From Odontesthes bonariensis (Eukaryota; Chordata; Actinopteri; Atheriniformes; Atherinopsidae), in contig NC_134509.1 of NCBI RefSeq assembly GCF_027942865.1, forward strand, positions 25,168,697-25,232,696: a stretch of 64,000 bases of DNA, read 5' to 3'. The position numbers and the translations under genes were made by a program. Below are positions 13,201 through 26,475 of the stretch, one piece after another. Position 1 is the stretch's first letter, and every line of letters begins with the position of its first letter. The notes under the pieces are model-generated. The model was given only the letters and a program-made list of their open reading frames with translations. It was not told the DNA's origin and did not search any database.

Positions 13201-16200
13201 GTGGCAGAGCATTAAATTGGTTATTGGACACGTATGAACAGAAGATGTCAGGCCACAGCCAGCAGCCTGTTAGTTTAAAGACAGAAACAGGGGTGGACAG
13301 CTAACCTGGCTTGGTTTAAGGTAACAAAATCTGCTCCCCAGGACCTCTTAAGTTTCCTAATTAATTTGCTGTATCTGTTTAGACCATTTTATCTCCCATA
13401 AAACCACAATATGCTATGTATACAAGTTATTTTTCTTTTAAATGAAAGATATTCTGTGTTAAAGAGAGAGTGTTTGGAGGTAATGGAAGGTGGACCAGGT
13501 TTGCTATTTCCTTCTTGCCTTGTTTATGCAAAGCTACGCTGCAGGTGTTGGCTTCATATATTCCATCCAGACACAACACCTGTATTAAGGTTCGCAATAA
13601 GTTTTAGCAATTTCAGTCGTACACCCTGATCCTCATTGCTTCCATGTTAGTAGTATTAATGGACTTAATGGGCCAGAGCGTTTATACAACATTAGAAAAA
13701 ACTCCTTTTTTTCTTTTGTCTGCTTCAAATGAGCCTTTTAAGATACATGTAAACATGTTAGTCAGACTAAAATCATACTAAATCAATTTTTTTAAAGTCA
13801 AACTAACACAAATATGTCGTTAGAAGTCAAATGATTCCTGCATGGATACGTAAAAAAAATGGAGAAAAGAAACCCAAGGGTAGGTGTGCATCTCATTTGT
13901 AGAATAAATTAATAAACAAATCAAGATAAAATGTGCAGCACTCATGAAATGAGTCAAATTCCCCTCCTGATATGGTAACTATTCGCCACCAGTTGAATTG
14001 TTGTTTTGCTCTATGGTCAAATTTTGATCAAATTTCTGTGTTAAACATATTAGTATTTGGAAAAATCCCACGACTAACAAGCTGAAATGGGGCATAGTGC
14101 CATCTACTGTAGCAAAGCCTGACATACTTTTGTAAATACATGAATTCCCCTGCTCGTATAATGCGTAGAAACTCAGTCACAGCTCAACTTGACTGCAAGT
14201 ATACCTGCTGACTGTAACAGGTTTGTTGCACCCACCGGTGAAAAGCGGCAGTCCACTGACAGTCCAACTTACACCAAGGTCACACTACAAGATTTTTATT
14301 GTTGCCAAATTGTTTACACCACACGGCATGCTTCTCTGGTGATCAAGAGTTTTAAAGTCGTACTGGGTTTACAGTAAACCAGCGAGTTGCAGCACGGGGA
14401 CTCGTCTGATCGGTCCTTATCAAGCAGTTACAGCTGACATGCAGACAAATCTCTCTCTTGTCATTGATGTATGATATAACATCAACGCTTAACCAAATTC
14501 TGCTCAGTTTCCTGAGCAAACTGTAGTTTCTTCACCATGCTCGGTCTTTGGTGCATGTTTTTCACTTTCCTGGTTTCATCCTCATGTGTCACCTGATCCA
14601 GTCTAATGTGCCCTTATAGGCTGTAGGTCACTCACCAGCTCCTCCCTTGTCAAAAACGTCAACAGATGACCACAGATCGAATTTGAATTTCCCTCGGATC
14701 TGGGCCATTGGTTTCGTGACCTCCAACATTTGTCTGCGTTGTGAAAATTTGGGATCTTGGCTTTAAAGATCCAGGGTAATGTTGGGAGCAAAATATAGCG
14801 TAATAAAGAAAATAAAATTGCAATCAGTCCAATATCCCCTCATCTAACCCCCTAAAACAGCGGCAACAATAAAACCATGAAAGGCTGTTCCAGAGCCAGT
14901 GTTTGGTTAATGCTGTTTGTGCTTCTGCAGTAACATGGCAGTCCAACATGGTGGGGGGTGGGGTGAGGAGGGTGTTGCATTCCAAAGTGTTCAAAGACAA
15001 AAGGTGATTCTTCAAGTCCAGGAAGGATCCTTAACAGCTCTTGTTTTCAGGACACCCTGTCATCAAATCTCACAGAAGGACTGTTCAAACGTCAAGGATC
15101 CTTCAAAGGACGCAGCCCGTCATTCTCTTTAAGTTCAACGATGTTTCTGACAAGTCAAAGAAGCCTCAGACGCAAGATGGATCGATGCCAGGGCAATATG
15201 CATGTAAATGTAACTCTTGCTGTCACCACAGACTTCTTAGCATTGCAAAGCATTCATCTAAAGGACAGAAAAATATAAACTGCCACTATAAATGGCTGTT
15301 AGGTAGCAGCTAACGGCTACTAGCTATTTAAGGAGCAGGGAGATGTTGGGCCTGTTGTCATCCACTTGTTTGGAAGGTTCTATTACCGTGTTTTCAAATG
15401 CAAAGACGGGCTCTTACTTAGTCCAAGGATGTGAGCCAAGAATGTCATTTGACTGGACCCATCCCACCAAGAGTATCCTTGACTTTGAGAAACAATCACT
15501 GACAGGCTAATCCACACAAAAGAAAACAAGGTGATTCATATTTTATTGTGTTTCTGCTAATAGTTACTCTACCGGTTGCTGACTGGAACTATGATACATT
15601 TAGATGTCTTTTAAAGAAAATTTAATTTATATTTTCTGGTTTGGACTGGAGCTGTGCACAAGTCAGCAACTTGTACTCAGAGTAGAAAGGATTTTAGCAG
15701 CTATAAGTGGATTTATATAAAAAAAAAAGCCTATTTAAACAATAATTTGGAGACAGTTTTCTTTTTCCTTTGAAACTTACACTCTGATATTGTGTTTGAC
15801 GGGAAGCTTTCAAGTCTTTTGTGGGAGACGAAGAGTTAAGCCCTGAGTTGCAGGAGATAGGAACTGAAGGCAGCCCATGAATCCTGCAGTCTCTGCAGGC
15901 CCAGCATGGTAAAATAATTAAGCTCGTCTTTGAAGAGGACTAAACAAACACAACAGCACTCAACACCAGCCATGTCCTTTCTCTTAACTGTCTTCTTCTG
16001 TGCCTTAAGGTGGCCTTTCCTCCTGCTTTCTCACTCTGATGCCTGCCATCCTAAGCCCCCATGTTGACCAGTCACCCCTCCACCCTTGTTTTTCTCATCC
16101 CTTCATCATTTAACATTTTGTGGTCTGACTCTCTCCACGCTGATTCTCCTGGGGAGGAAGGGTAGGGAGGAGAAAGGAGGGCCAGGTAATTTTTTACATC

Positions 16201-17039
16201 TTCTAAAGCTGGCTTTAAACTGTGGGGGGAAACAATGCTGCTGGAATACTTAACCAAGAATCCATACGTTTTATACTACTTTAAAAGTCCCCACTATTAA
16301 GTGACCTTTAAAATACTTGAAAATAAGGGATCGGGAAGTGATTAATCTGGTCCTTTGTGTTATTAGAGATTCTGATTTTGTAGTTTCAGATGGACAGAAA
16401 TGGGTCTTTTCTATTGACACAGAGTCATTTTATGTGCATATATTTTGCCATGCAGATTCTGAATATTGTCAGTGCATGTTGTTCCGACGAGCCTCAAAAC
16501 TAGTACCACAGACGAGAGAAGTTAAATTAATTGATTACCTGGTGATGGCAGTAGGTAAACAGCCAGCTGTGATGACCAAATCAGCAGGTCTTGTAGTTCA
16601 TAGTTTGCAGTGATTCAACCAATCAACCAAAAATATCCCAAAAAAGGACAACCGGTGAACAGTCATTTTTTTTACGAAGTGATTTTAATATCAAAGTTTT
16701 AAAGGAGAGAGCACAAAAACAGAACAGACAACACATTAGATTAGCAATGACATTGACAAGGAGCTTTTCTGATGTAAAAAGTCCACAGTCTGAAATATTA
16801 AGACATTAAATGGATTAATGTTACTAACACCGGTGCAGAAAATCAAATGAAAATAACAGCCGACTTGGATAGCTTATTTAGTTCATTTAAGTGCTTCCAA
16901 AACACAATACAATAGACTAAATGGCTACCTTTGCTATCTTCTTATTATCTTTTTTGACACTGGATAAATACTTTTACCTCTGACCGCCTCCATCGCCTGA
17001 ATGACCGGCACTGGTCATGGATGCCGGGAGTTATTGATG
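10211..17039. other. Intergenic, no gene recognised
   Basis: AT-rich sequence without a supportable exon. The longest open frames (about 60-100 codons) have no recognisable family features and no plausible splice context. I see no clear high-copy repeat apart from scattered poly-A/T tracts. Confidence 0.5.
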
Positions 17040-17040
17040 C

Positions 17041-17556
17041 ATGCATCCCAATTGGACCACTGTAATGTGTTGTACGCTGGGGTTAACCGGGCCTGCCTCT
17101 CGTGGGTGCAGTTTGTCCAAAGTAGCTCGTCTTTTAACAAGAACACAGAAGCTCGAGCACATTTCCCCAAGACTTGCTTTCCCTCAATGGCCCCCTGCAA
17201 GCTTTGGAATTGATTTGAAGGTTTTATTGTTGGCTTATAAGGCCCTTAATGAGTTAGCTCCCTTGCATCGTTACTTACCTCTTATAAATTTGACTTCTAC
17301 ATCACTTGGATCTACCTAGGATTTCTAGTTGTTCCAAAATGATGGAACTGAACTTAAAACTTATTATTATTCCCTGGCTTTTTATTCTATTTGAGAGCCC
17401 ATTTTCTAATTAATATTCTATTGCTATTGTTGTTCTTGTTTTAAATGGCTTTCAGTTAATATTTGGTTGGCCTTAATTGCTATTTTTCATGTCCAGCACT
17501 TTGGCCAACAGATGTTGTCTTAAATGTGCTTTATAAATCAACTTGACACGCAGATT
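17041..17556 (+). mobile_element. LINE 3' end (L2/CR1-like reverse transcriptase remnant)
   Basis: Translation in shifting frames gives the C-terminal signature of a teleost non-LTR retrotransposon. Visible pieces are LDHCNVLYAG, ARLLTRTQKLEHISP and the segment IDLKVLLLAYKALNELAP. Frame changes between these show decay. The following AT-rich tail, with GCACTTTGGCC and GTGCTTTATAAAT, looks like the usual LINE 3' end. Only the last part of the element is present (5' truncated). Clade assignment is from memory of such C-termini. Confidence 0.7.
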
Positions 17557-20500
17557 GTGAAGTCTGGCATGTGTGGTCCGAAGCCATAGAAACGCACAAA
17601 TTACCAAAATGTTCAAGTGTGTTTTGGCGGGAAGAGAAAGAGCTAAATAGAGTCAGTCAGGTGGTTTTATTTTTGTGGCTGTTTTTTGTTTTTTGTATGT
17701 ATCCTTTGTATCCTCTCATTGTACATTCACAATGAGAGGATGATAATGATGATAAGCAGTCAGAGGTCTGTTTTTCTAAGCACAATAAACATGCCTTTGC
17801 CCATTAACATGATGTAACATACATACAAATCATGTACTATCACTATGTGAAAGAATAATCTAACATTTTAGAAGATAATGCTTTCACTGCATGTAAAATG
17901 AGGATTGATGCTCCTGTCATGTTAATAACAAAGTGAAAGTAGGGAAAAGCTGTCAGCTTTACTCTGTCTGAAGTTAAAAGAACATTTTCTAAATTGACCT
18001 TAAAAAAACTGTCAGTAGAAAGCTTTATGAAGCAGCGTCTTCCTGCTTCCTGTCTTCTTTGGCTCTGTATACTCACAAATACAGGTATTCTGATAACCAA
18101 AGATTTTGCTTAGAGTTTGCATCTATTGTCCACATGTCTTAAGTACTAAAACTGAAATTATTTGGAAATATTGTCCATGATGAAGATTTTTTCCCAACTC
18201 TGACTGTAATGTTTATGTGTAGACTGGAAATTTAGGGTGTTTGGCTTGCAACGTTCTTTTCTGACTTGGATATACTAATGAGACACACTAGCAAGATACT
18301 GCTGCTGCTAACCTTGTCAACAGCACGTCTTACATGTCTGCACGTAAATGTACTATTGCTTTCTGACTACATAGAAGAACAGAGGCATCAGAATGAGTTC
18401 ATTGCTCCATAAAACAACACAGAATCAACCAATGCCCCCGGTTTTCGACAACACTCAATTGGACTTCTAGTTTCAGAGTTAAGTGGTTGTAGTGAGCTGC
18501 TTTGCCTTCACATTGAAGGAAAGACAACTATGATGAGGTCAGTGCTGTTAGAAAGTTGTACACTGAACTGTTAGGCAGATGAAGGGAGAAAACGTATGAC
18601 ATTGAACGCTTTCAGATTGAAGAGCAGTTTGCTTTGCACATAAATATAAATAAAAAGATAAGCACCAAACATGCCTATTGTTAACAAGTCAGTTACATCG
18701 AACTCAATGCATGTGTTTTTCACTGTTACCCCCCCCCCCCCCGAAAAAAAATCCCCTCCACACTTATAGCAATCTAATGCAATTATGAACCCCCGGCTCT
18801 AAAATGATCCATCCCAGCAGGCGTTACTCTGTCCAACGCAAACAGGCAGTGCACATGGTGGCGAGTATGTACAGAAGAGCATCAATAGGATTAGAAAGCC
18901 TTCCACAAAGAAGTTAGGAAACAGAGAAGCTATTTGAGCTTCCCATTGGGGTGAATTCTGGGATTGCTCTTTTTAAAAGAAAAAAAAAAAACTGGAGGAG
19001 TGTGAGGAATTTCAAAACCAGGACGGTGATCTCACCACAGAGTGGACTTTAGGTGATGATACATTTGGGACGTTACGTTCAGCTCCAAAACTCCAGCTCT
19101 GTCTTATTTTACAACATCAGCTCTATCAGATCTTTAGAGGATTCTTAATTGAAAGAAAACCAATGATAGAACACAGAAGGCTCTGGTGAGCCGAGGCTAC
19201 CACAATTAGGAATGATACATAGTTCATACATACCTGTTAAGCATTTTTTTTTATCTTTTGGAAATGCAAACCCTGTTTCAAACAATGATATCCCAAATGG
19301 TTCTGTGTAACAAACTTCCTGGTGTCTCATTTTGTTGCCTTGTTATTCAGTGTTTTTTAGGTTGGTGCTACTTTTGTTTTCAGTCTCTTCTTGTTCAGGC
19401 CATAAAAACCCTACTTGGTTAGGTAGAAGTATAAGTATAGAAAGTTATCATGCTTGAGACAATATTAAATGCAATATTACTTGTTTTTTGTGTTTGGGTG
19501 AATAAAATGCATGTCAAATCTGCCACTTTAAACAAAACAATGTCATTTTCTCATCGACTTCTCAACAATTGGACTTCTTTTTGTAGCCACAAGAGTTGCT
19601 CCCCGTTGAACCTTAAACTGAATGCACATTTAAGAAACTTCTACGGGGGCCTCACTGTTCAAACCAGGAGGAAAATTTGATGTGGTCTTTAAAGAAAACA
19701 TCATATACTTTGTGATAATCAATTAAACCTGAACAGAGACACTTTTGCTCTCCCTTCCAACAACGAGAATAATCCACAATTTTGATTAGTTGTTAAAATT
19801 CTTGTTGACCAACACTTCCTGCATTAACTTGAAATAATTCCTTTTAATAGCAAATTCCACTCTTGTGTAGAGCATCAGAAACTATTTTAGGATATGTCCA
19901 AGGTTTCTCTCCATCGGGCTCTGCCACACTTACAGCTGTTGTAGAGACCAGTCCTTCATAGTTTGGGTAAAAACGCTTTAGCAAGTGGTGGTCTACAGCA
20001 GCTATATCACCACACAAACCAGATCTAAAAGTCAGAGAAATAAGCAAAATTTTGGGTTTTCCCTCGAATGAATAAACCACATTCTTCAGTTTAAAAGATT
20101 CCCTCAAAGAGTGGGACAAGATTTAAGGGCTGGTACTGGCCCGTTTCTATAGATAGAAAGAGGCATGAGCTGTTTGAATGACTCCACGTTACATTTCACT
20201 TTTGGTTCTGAAAACCTTTGCACACCAACTTCTTATTTTTGGTGAGCATTTCTTATTTTAAACCCGTCATCAGATGAAAAATCCTGATGCACCAAAAACC
20301 TGCAGACTGAGTACGATGGTTCCATTTATCTGTTTGTTGCATGAAATCTGAGCAATAAAAGGAAAAATTTGATTGCCGAGTAGTGAGGATGATTTTGTGG
20401 TCTTTGCACTTCTTCACTCCATGAGTCCTCCAGATTACGCAACAGTTCCTTCAAAGGTTCAATTGATGTGAAACAAAACGAGAGAAACAAAGAGTTATGG

Positions 20501-20797
20501 GTTAACCTCCTAGAACAAAACACTAGTTTTGGTGCATCCTTTGTCGTTTGATCAGCTGCTAACCAACCATTTCCAGTTCCAAGCTGTTCTGCACAACCTG
20601 TCTTTAGATTCTGCATCCCTGTATTCTTCACATTGTCGTAGAGTAATTCAGTTTTTCGGATACCATTTTTGGTAATTACATTTGCATGTACGGTGGCTTT
20701 GAGCCGTCAAACAACTCTCAAAAAGCCTCTGGAATGATGAAAAAAAGAAAATTTCATCTCCAAACTTTAATGGTGAATGAAAGCTTCGGAGTCAGTG
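17557..20797. other. Intergenic, no gene recognised
   Basis: AT-rich sequence with a 14-C run at 18,729-18,742 followed by A-rich sequence. No coding exon or clear repeat family seen. Confidence 0.5.
17710..17741. repeat. Perfect 12-bp inverted repeat
   Basis: ATCCTCTCATTG and its exact reverse complement are separated by 8 bases. Too short to suggest a microRNA precursor; function unknown. Confidence 0.85.
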
Positions 20798-21075
20798 TGT
20801 AAATGGTAATAAATGGTAAATTAACTATACTTGTTTCGCACTTTTCTAGCTGACCACTCAAAGTCACTACATTCACTCCTACACTCATCCAGCACATCTT
20901 AGTCTTTATAGTCTATACAGCGCTTTATGCCTTCATACACACTGATTCACCGATGGACGCATCAGTAGGCAACGTTAGTTTCATTGTCTTGCCCAAGGGC
21001 GCTTCGACATATGCCGCCAGGAAGCCAGGAATCAAACCACCAACCTTACCATTGGTAAGCAACTGCTCTTTCTAT
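20798..21075. repeat. Interspersed teleost repeat fragment
   Basis: The stretch carries a series of phrases characteristic of a high-copy short fish repeat: TTTTCTAGCTGACCACTCAAAG, CTTGCCCAAGGGCGCTTCGACAT and GGAATCAAACCACCAACCTT, cited here only as landmarks. I do not know its formal family. The copy is diverged and has lost sharp ends. Confidence 0.55.
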
Positions 21076-23469
21076 ATTTATTTTTCTACATATTCATTTT
21101 TTTAACAACAATATAACTGACTTGGTGTGCAAAGGCCTGTTGACTCCTGTTGTCTTTGCTCCGAGTTGCTCCTGCTCAAGTGCGGCACCCAGTGGTTTCG
21201 TTATTATTGGTAAACAATTCTATACAGATACACAAATTAGATATATGAAAAATGTATTTGTTTATTTATTATAAAAAAGGCTTGGCTATTAGAAAATTAA
21301 ATTTGGTCTGGCTTCAGACCTGTTTTAGGTCCACCATTAAACTCAACTAATGATCATTATGTTATTTTCCTGTTATTTTCAGACTGTTTACTTTTCATGC
21401 AGTCTGATGATTTACTGTCAGGTATGAATGCTAACTTAAATTTTAATTTGACCTATTTATGTGGGGTTTTTTTCAAGTAAGATACAGACAAGTTGTAACT
21501 GACAGAAAACACTAAGGAAAGAAGACAGTAAGATACTTTTTGCACTGACTGAACCCAGATGTATGATTCAATATGATTCAAATAGTATTGATCATAAATA
21601 GTAAACTGTTTGAGTATTAGATAGAAATAAAGGGGGGAGAGGAAAAAGGTAGACAGAATGAGGGATGGAGAAAAAGAGCAAGAGAGAAGGTTTGGGGAGG
21701 GATGATTCCCGGAGGACCATTGAATTTCCTTTCTTTCTTCTCTGCCTTTTTCATGGTCCTCTCACTCCCAGGTCCACACAGCTGTTTCAGGGCCGGGGGC
21801 TTCTTTCTCCAGAGCCCAGATGAAAGAGCCGCCCTAAGCAGCCCTGCAGGTAGGTCTGTTAAAGCCATTGCTCTAGCTGTCCACTGCCCAACGCTTGAAA
21901 TAAAAAAGAAGGCAGAAAGAGAGTAGGAGAGAAGGGAGGGAGCTGAGACAAGAGTGAAAAGGAAAAAGAAGATGATATGAAAGCTGAAGGATTTAAAGCA
22001 AAGACATAGAAAAAAGGACAGAGACCATAGCAAGACTGACAAGGTGTAAAGATGAAGATGGAGAGATGGATGAGTGAGTGGGAGACCAGAGAAGCAGGGG
22101 AGGATACCTGACCTCAGCCACCCCAGACCCCCTCCACCACCCCGATAGGAACGATGTCTGCTTTTATTGACTTTGTTAAACCGTTTTCAATGCTACTTCC
22201 TATGTGTTTACAAGACAGTAAATCACGCTTCGTTCGGGGTGGGGGGTTATGGGGTGAAATACAGCAGAAAGATCCAAGTCGCTGGGAAGTAAGGCCGCTT
22301 TGACTGGGCCAATGACAATTTTGTAGCTTTCCACTTTATGGCTTGCACCTCTCTCACCAACATACACACACATACACACATCTTTCTTCAAAGGTAATAA
22401 TGTGGATGTCACTGCAGGGCCCTTTCACTTCACTAACAAGAGCAAAATTAGTTATTTAAGACTTATTAGATGATACAATTGTTGTTAAAATACTGAAAGT
22501 CACGAGAGAAATGACAAAACAGAGCCGGCATACTCAACAACTGTTAAAAGCTTCAGCAGAGAGCTTTATTTTATATCACTGGGAACACCGCTCAAAGTCG
22601 TTATGCAAACACATTTGGGTTATGGCAAAACTGTGTCCCCTTAATCACTTCTGCACACCGAGGTCATTCCCAGACAGTCGTTTCATCCAGTTAAAAAGTC
22701 ATTCAAGCCCTCCACTCAAACATGAGTAAGTACTTCAAATGTAATTCGATGGCTGGATTTTCCAAATTTTCTCACTGCAACAATTTTCTCAGGCTCCGGC
22801 AAAGTGACAGCACACATGCACAGTCACCCACACACACATTTAGCAAATCATCAGTGTGTGATTGAGCCGCTCCGAGTGATGTTAGATATACATCCCTTCC
22901 CCTCCCCTCTGCCACCCCACCAAACCCTCTTACTTAATTTTAATGGCACAGTACAGAACAATTACTGTCTCTTACATGCTGTCGTTCCATTACTGAAAAT
23001 TCATCAAAACGACGACGATAAAACATAAAACACACCCTTGAGGAAACAAAACAGATTTAAACCCAGGAAAGAGTTTTCTGAGGCTTCAAATTATTCATGG
23101 CTTGTTTTCATCAGATAGGCAGCATCTTTTTTTAACTGATACTAAAAGAAAATATGTGGCAGTGCAAGTAAAAGGAAAGATATACTGAATACTGATTATA
23201 ATGACTTTGATAGTACGTATTGTATTGATTAAGAACTGTTGAAAACTTTTATGAAGTTAATAAACACCTGCAGCAATGATTGTTAGTCATTGATAGATAT
23301 TTTAAATCATAAAGTCTTCTGTTACAATTTTTAATTTCAATAGATAATAGATCGCATGGTTTCTGCACAAGCTTTAAGAGATCCAGTTAAAAACTGTGAG
23401 ATTTGACATTTTTGTTTCATGTAATTATCTTTGTGATGTGCAAAGATATTTTACCATGAGGATCCCAAG
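21076..23469. other. Intergenic, no gene recognised
   Basis: No coding exon seen. 21,600-22,100 is flanked by purine-rich tracts around a less repetitive core (21,700-21,880). 22,500-22,720 has an octamer-like ATGCAAAC word within balanced sequence and could be a regulatory block, but I have no further support. Confidence 0.45.
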
Positions 23470-23700
23470 AGCTTGAATAAGGGCAACTGGACGTCTTCTT
23501 GGATCTTGAAGACGTTTCATCTCTCATCTGAAAGGCTTTTTAAGTTCTAAACAAGATAGTGGGGAGTATGTGCTTATTGCAGAGAGGGTCATTACAGTCG
23601 TTACCTAATGGAAGCATGTAAAGTGAGAAGAATCTGTCCAAGCTCAGAACCGTACAGAAACTCCATGACTTACATTGGTGAGCAAGGAAGATTCTTCATT
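23470..23700 (-). repeat. Interspersed retroelement-tail-like repeat
   Basis: The segment with GGGCAACTGGACGTCTTCTT and GAAGACGTTTCATCTCTCAT is, in reverse complement, a phrase I associate with the 3' flank of a common fish retroelement. Family assignment is not certain. The copy is decayed. Confidence 0.45.
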
Positions 23701-26394
23701 TACAAGAAGAAACTGGAATCTGTTGAATAAGTATGACTTAAACCAGCCTAATGCAGTTCCTTTAATCCCAATAACACGTTGAAGTCTCTGTAATAAGAAA
23801 GTCCGCTATCAGAGGCGAAGAGGAGATCATTGGTAACTTTCACCAGTGCTGAAACTTATCAAACTGATTATTTCTGTGTAAATGATCACAAAGTTGAGCT
23901 GCAACTATTTTTTCTAAGAACTTTAAACATAAATGGGAGGTTGTACATAGGCAACAGCCTTAAAACTCTGTGGTACATGGCCTGCCAATAAAGACAGATT
24001 GATCAATTAAAAGTGTTGATTAAGGGGAAAACCTCCTTGAACAGTCTGGTTGGGATTGGATCTGAAATACAAGTTGATGGTTTAGAAGAAACTATTGTTG
24101 TTGTCAGCTCAGAGAGATGAACTGAATAAAAACAGTCTAAATACAAATCAGGTTCTAAAGACACTTAGACTACCGAAGCTGCTGTACTTGATGATGCATT
24201 AGTGATAATAGCCTAAGAGGCTAATTTTTTCTCTAACCTCATAACATTGTGGTGCCATGTCAGGAAGATGCATTATGCTGAAAAGCTGAATTTTAAACAA
24301 AACAATAAAGCCTAACCATGTAGTTTTAATGTTCAGTCACTTAAGCAAACCAAAGAGCCAGTGAGAACTAAACCGAAAAAACTATAGTTTCACAGGGTAC
24401 TTGACCAAAAATGCAGATTCCCAGGCAAAAATGAGTGAAAACACAGAAGTTAAATCCAGGTCACCAGGATGAAGGTCTATCACATCCATTAACCCTCAAT
24501 CTCACCGATTCACATTGTATTTCTGGTTAATGAGGTGCGTGCACAGTTTCCAGAAAAAAATGAAAAGATAACTTTTTACTTTGATGTACTAATTGTTTAT
24601 CAAGAGTCTTAAATTTAACATATCCATCAGTTAAAATAGAATTTCATATTTAATAAGGGGTTTCCTATAAGTATACAGATTTGAATGGTCAAAAAAAGGT
24701 CCATAATGAATTGAACAGCAAAGAGGAGAAAAACAAGAGCAAGCATGTCCAACAATCTGGCAGCTGTTGTTATATTTTAGAAAGGATTTAGAATACATTA
24801 GTTAATAAACATTTAACATGAACAAAGTAATTAATTACAACTTTATTATAAAATGTATCTCAAGTGTCCTATCCATTATCAGTTGTCACGACCAGTTGAT
24901 TATTTTTAATGTGGATTTAACATCAGTAAATAATTCAACTGTTTTAATTCCATCAGGACAACACAAGTCTTTAGTCCTCCATGACCTCCAGCGGAGAGAA
25001 CAAATTGTAACTTTGGGAGGATGTGAGCCAACACACTCTCGAGCCAGTTCAAGGTAAATTGCTGGCGACGTGATGTGGTTCCATCCAGGCACATTTTGTG
25101 GTTCGCGTTGTCGCAACAAAGCAGCAGTGCATAATTACAACAGGTGGTTGGAGTGTTTTTCTTCTAAAAAGCCGCTGAGGTTTGGGCAGTGAGTGACAAT
25201 GCTAGCAGATGACACCGGGTGGATCACAACATCACACATTTTCTTTCCACCCAAACACACTCCAATATACTCTCTGGCTCTGTTTTTCTCTCTTCTTCTA
25301 TGGTGTCTACCTTTCCATTGGCTCTGCCTTATGCAAGAGTGTGTATTTTTGTGTCTTGCGTTAGCAAGGGGGAATAATACCTCTCCCTGAACAGTAGCCT
25401 GCTCTTGGGCCTTTTCAGACATTCAGTCACTCCTCTAAGAATAACCAAGATGCGTCTTTGCCAAAAGGTTCCTCTCTTTGCTGCTCCTTTTTCACGCTGT
25501 CCAATGATTGCTATATTGTTGCTAACTCTCTGATACCAAGAATTTGTAATAGCAAACTGTCATCCAAATGAGAAAAACAGCATTGGGAGACTAACAGAAA
25601 AGGAAAAGAGTGGGGATCTGGGGGCAAAACTTGGACCTGTGTCAACTCTTCTCAAAATCATTAAGAGGCCAGAAAAGCGGCTCACCAGAGAATCACAGGA
25701 GTGAGGCAGCCAACAGTTAGGTATGCAACCAAGTAGAAAATAAAAAATGATTGCTTTTGATCAAGTTTAAGAAGGAACCTTTCATGATCAGTCTGCATAT
25801 TTTTTTTGCCAAACCTGTCTGACAGGTCACTTTAACCAAATGTCATTTATGTTTTCAGAGACGGAAGTGTTTCTAAATTATGAGTGGCTGCTGCAGACTG
25901 CTGTGAAGCGTGAGAGATGTATGGAGCGTGCAGCCCTGGACTAAATGTACCCCGTCCGGTTTTAAAGCAATGTGTTAATGTGGGGCAGATCCTGCCTGTT
26001 GCAGCTCAATGTCGAACAACAAAAACTCACAAAGCCACGGGAGGTGAAACAAGATGAAAACTGATGACATTCACACAGAGGATTTAGTCGTACTTTTGAG
26101 ACTCTGTCCATACAGAGTTTCCATGTTACAATGCCACACAACCTGTTCCACCAAGATGCTTCCATGCCTCAGTGCAAAGCAAATGCCCAAGCACAGAAAA
26201 TTAGACCTACATATCTTAATCCACTGCGACTTGTGGTCACCAGAACATTTCACCCCTGAGCACCCATTACGCCCATAACCATCAGAGCCAAGTAAGGTGA
26301 AAAAGTGAGTGCATGCACGTATAGCCACAGTGTACATGCCAGTTGTGACATACCTATCAGCCAAGTGCATACATACCAAACAAAGCACACAAAT
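23701..26394. other. Intergenic, no gene recognised
   Basis: AT-rich sequence with no open frame or motif that I can assign to a gene. No sharp repeat boundaries seen. Confidence 0.45.
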
Positions 26395-26395
26395 A

Positions 26396-26475
26396 TAGGC
26401 AAGGCAAGGCAATTTTATTTATAGAGCACAATTCGTACAAAAGGTATTTCAAAGTGCTTTACAGCTAATATAGAA
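26396..26475 (-). mobile_element. LINE 3' terminus fragment, antisense
   Basis: AGGCAAGGCAATTTTATTTA followed by CAAAGTGCTTTACAG is the reverse complement of a typical teleost LINE 3' end (CTGTAAAGCACTTTG, then an ATAAATAAAATTGCC tail). Only about 80 bp is recognisable, so it is a heavily truncated insertion. Confidence 0.6.
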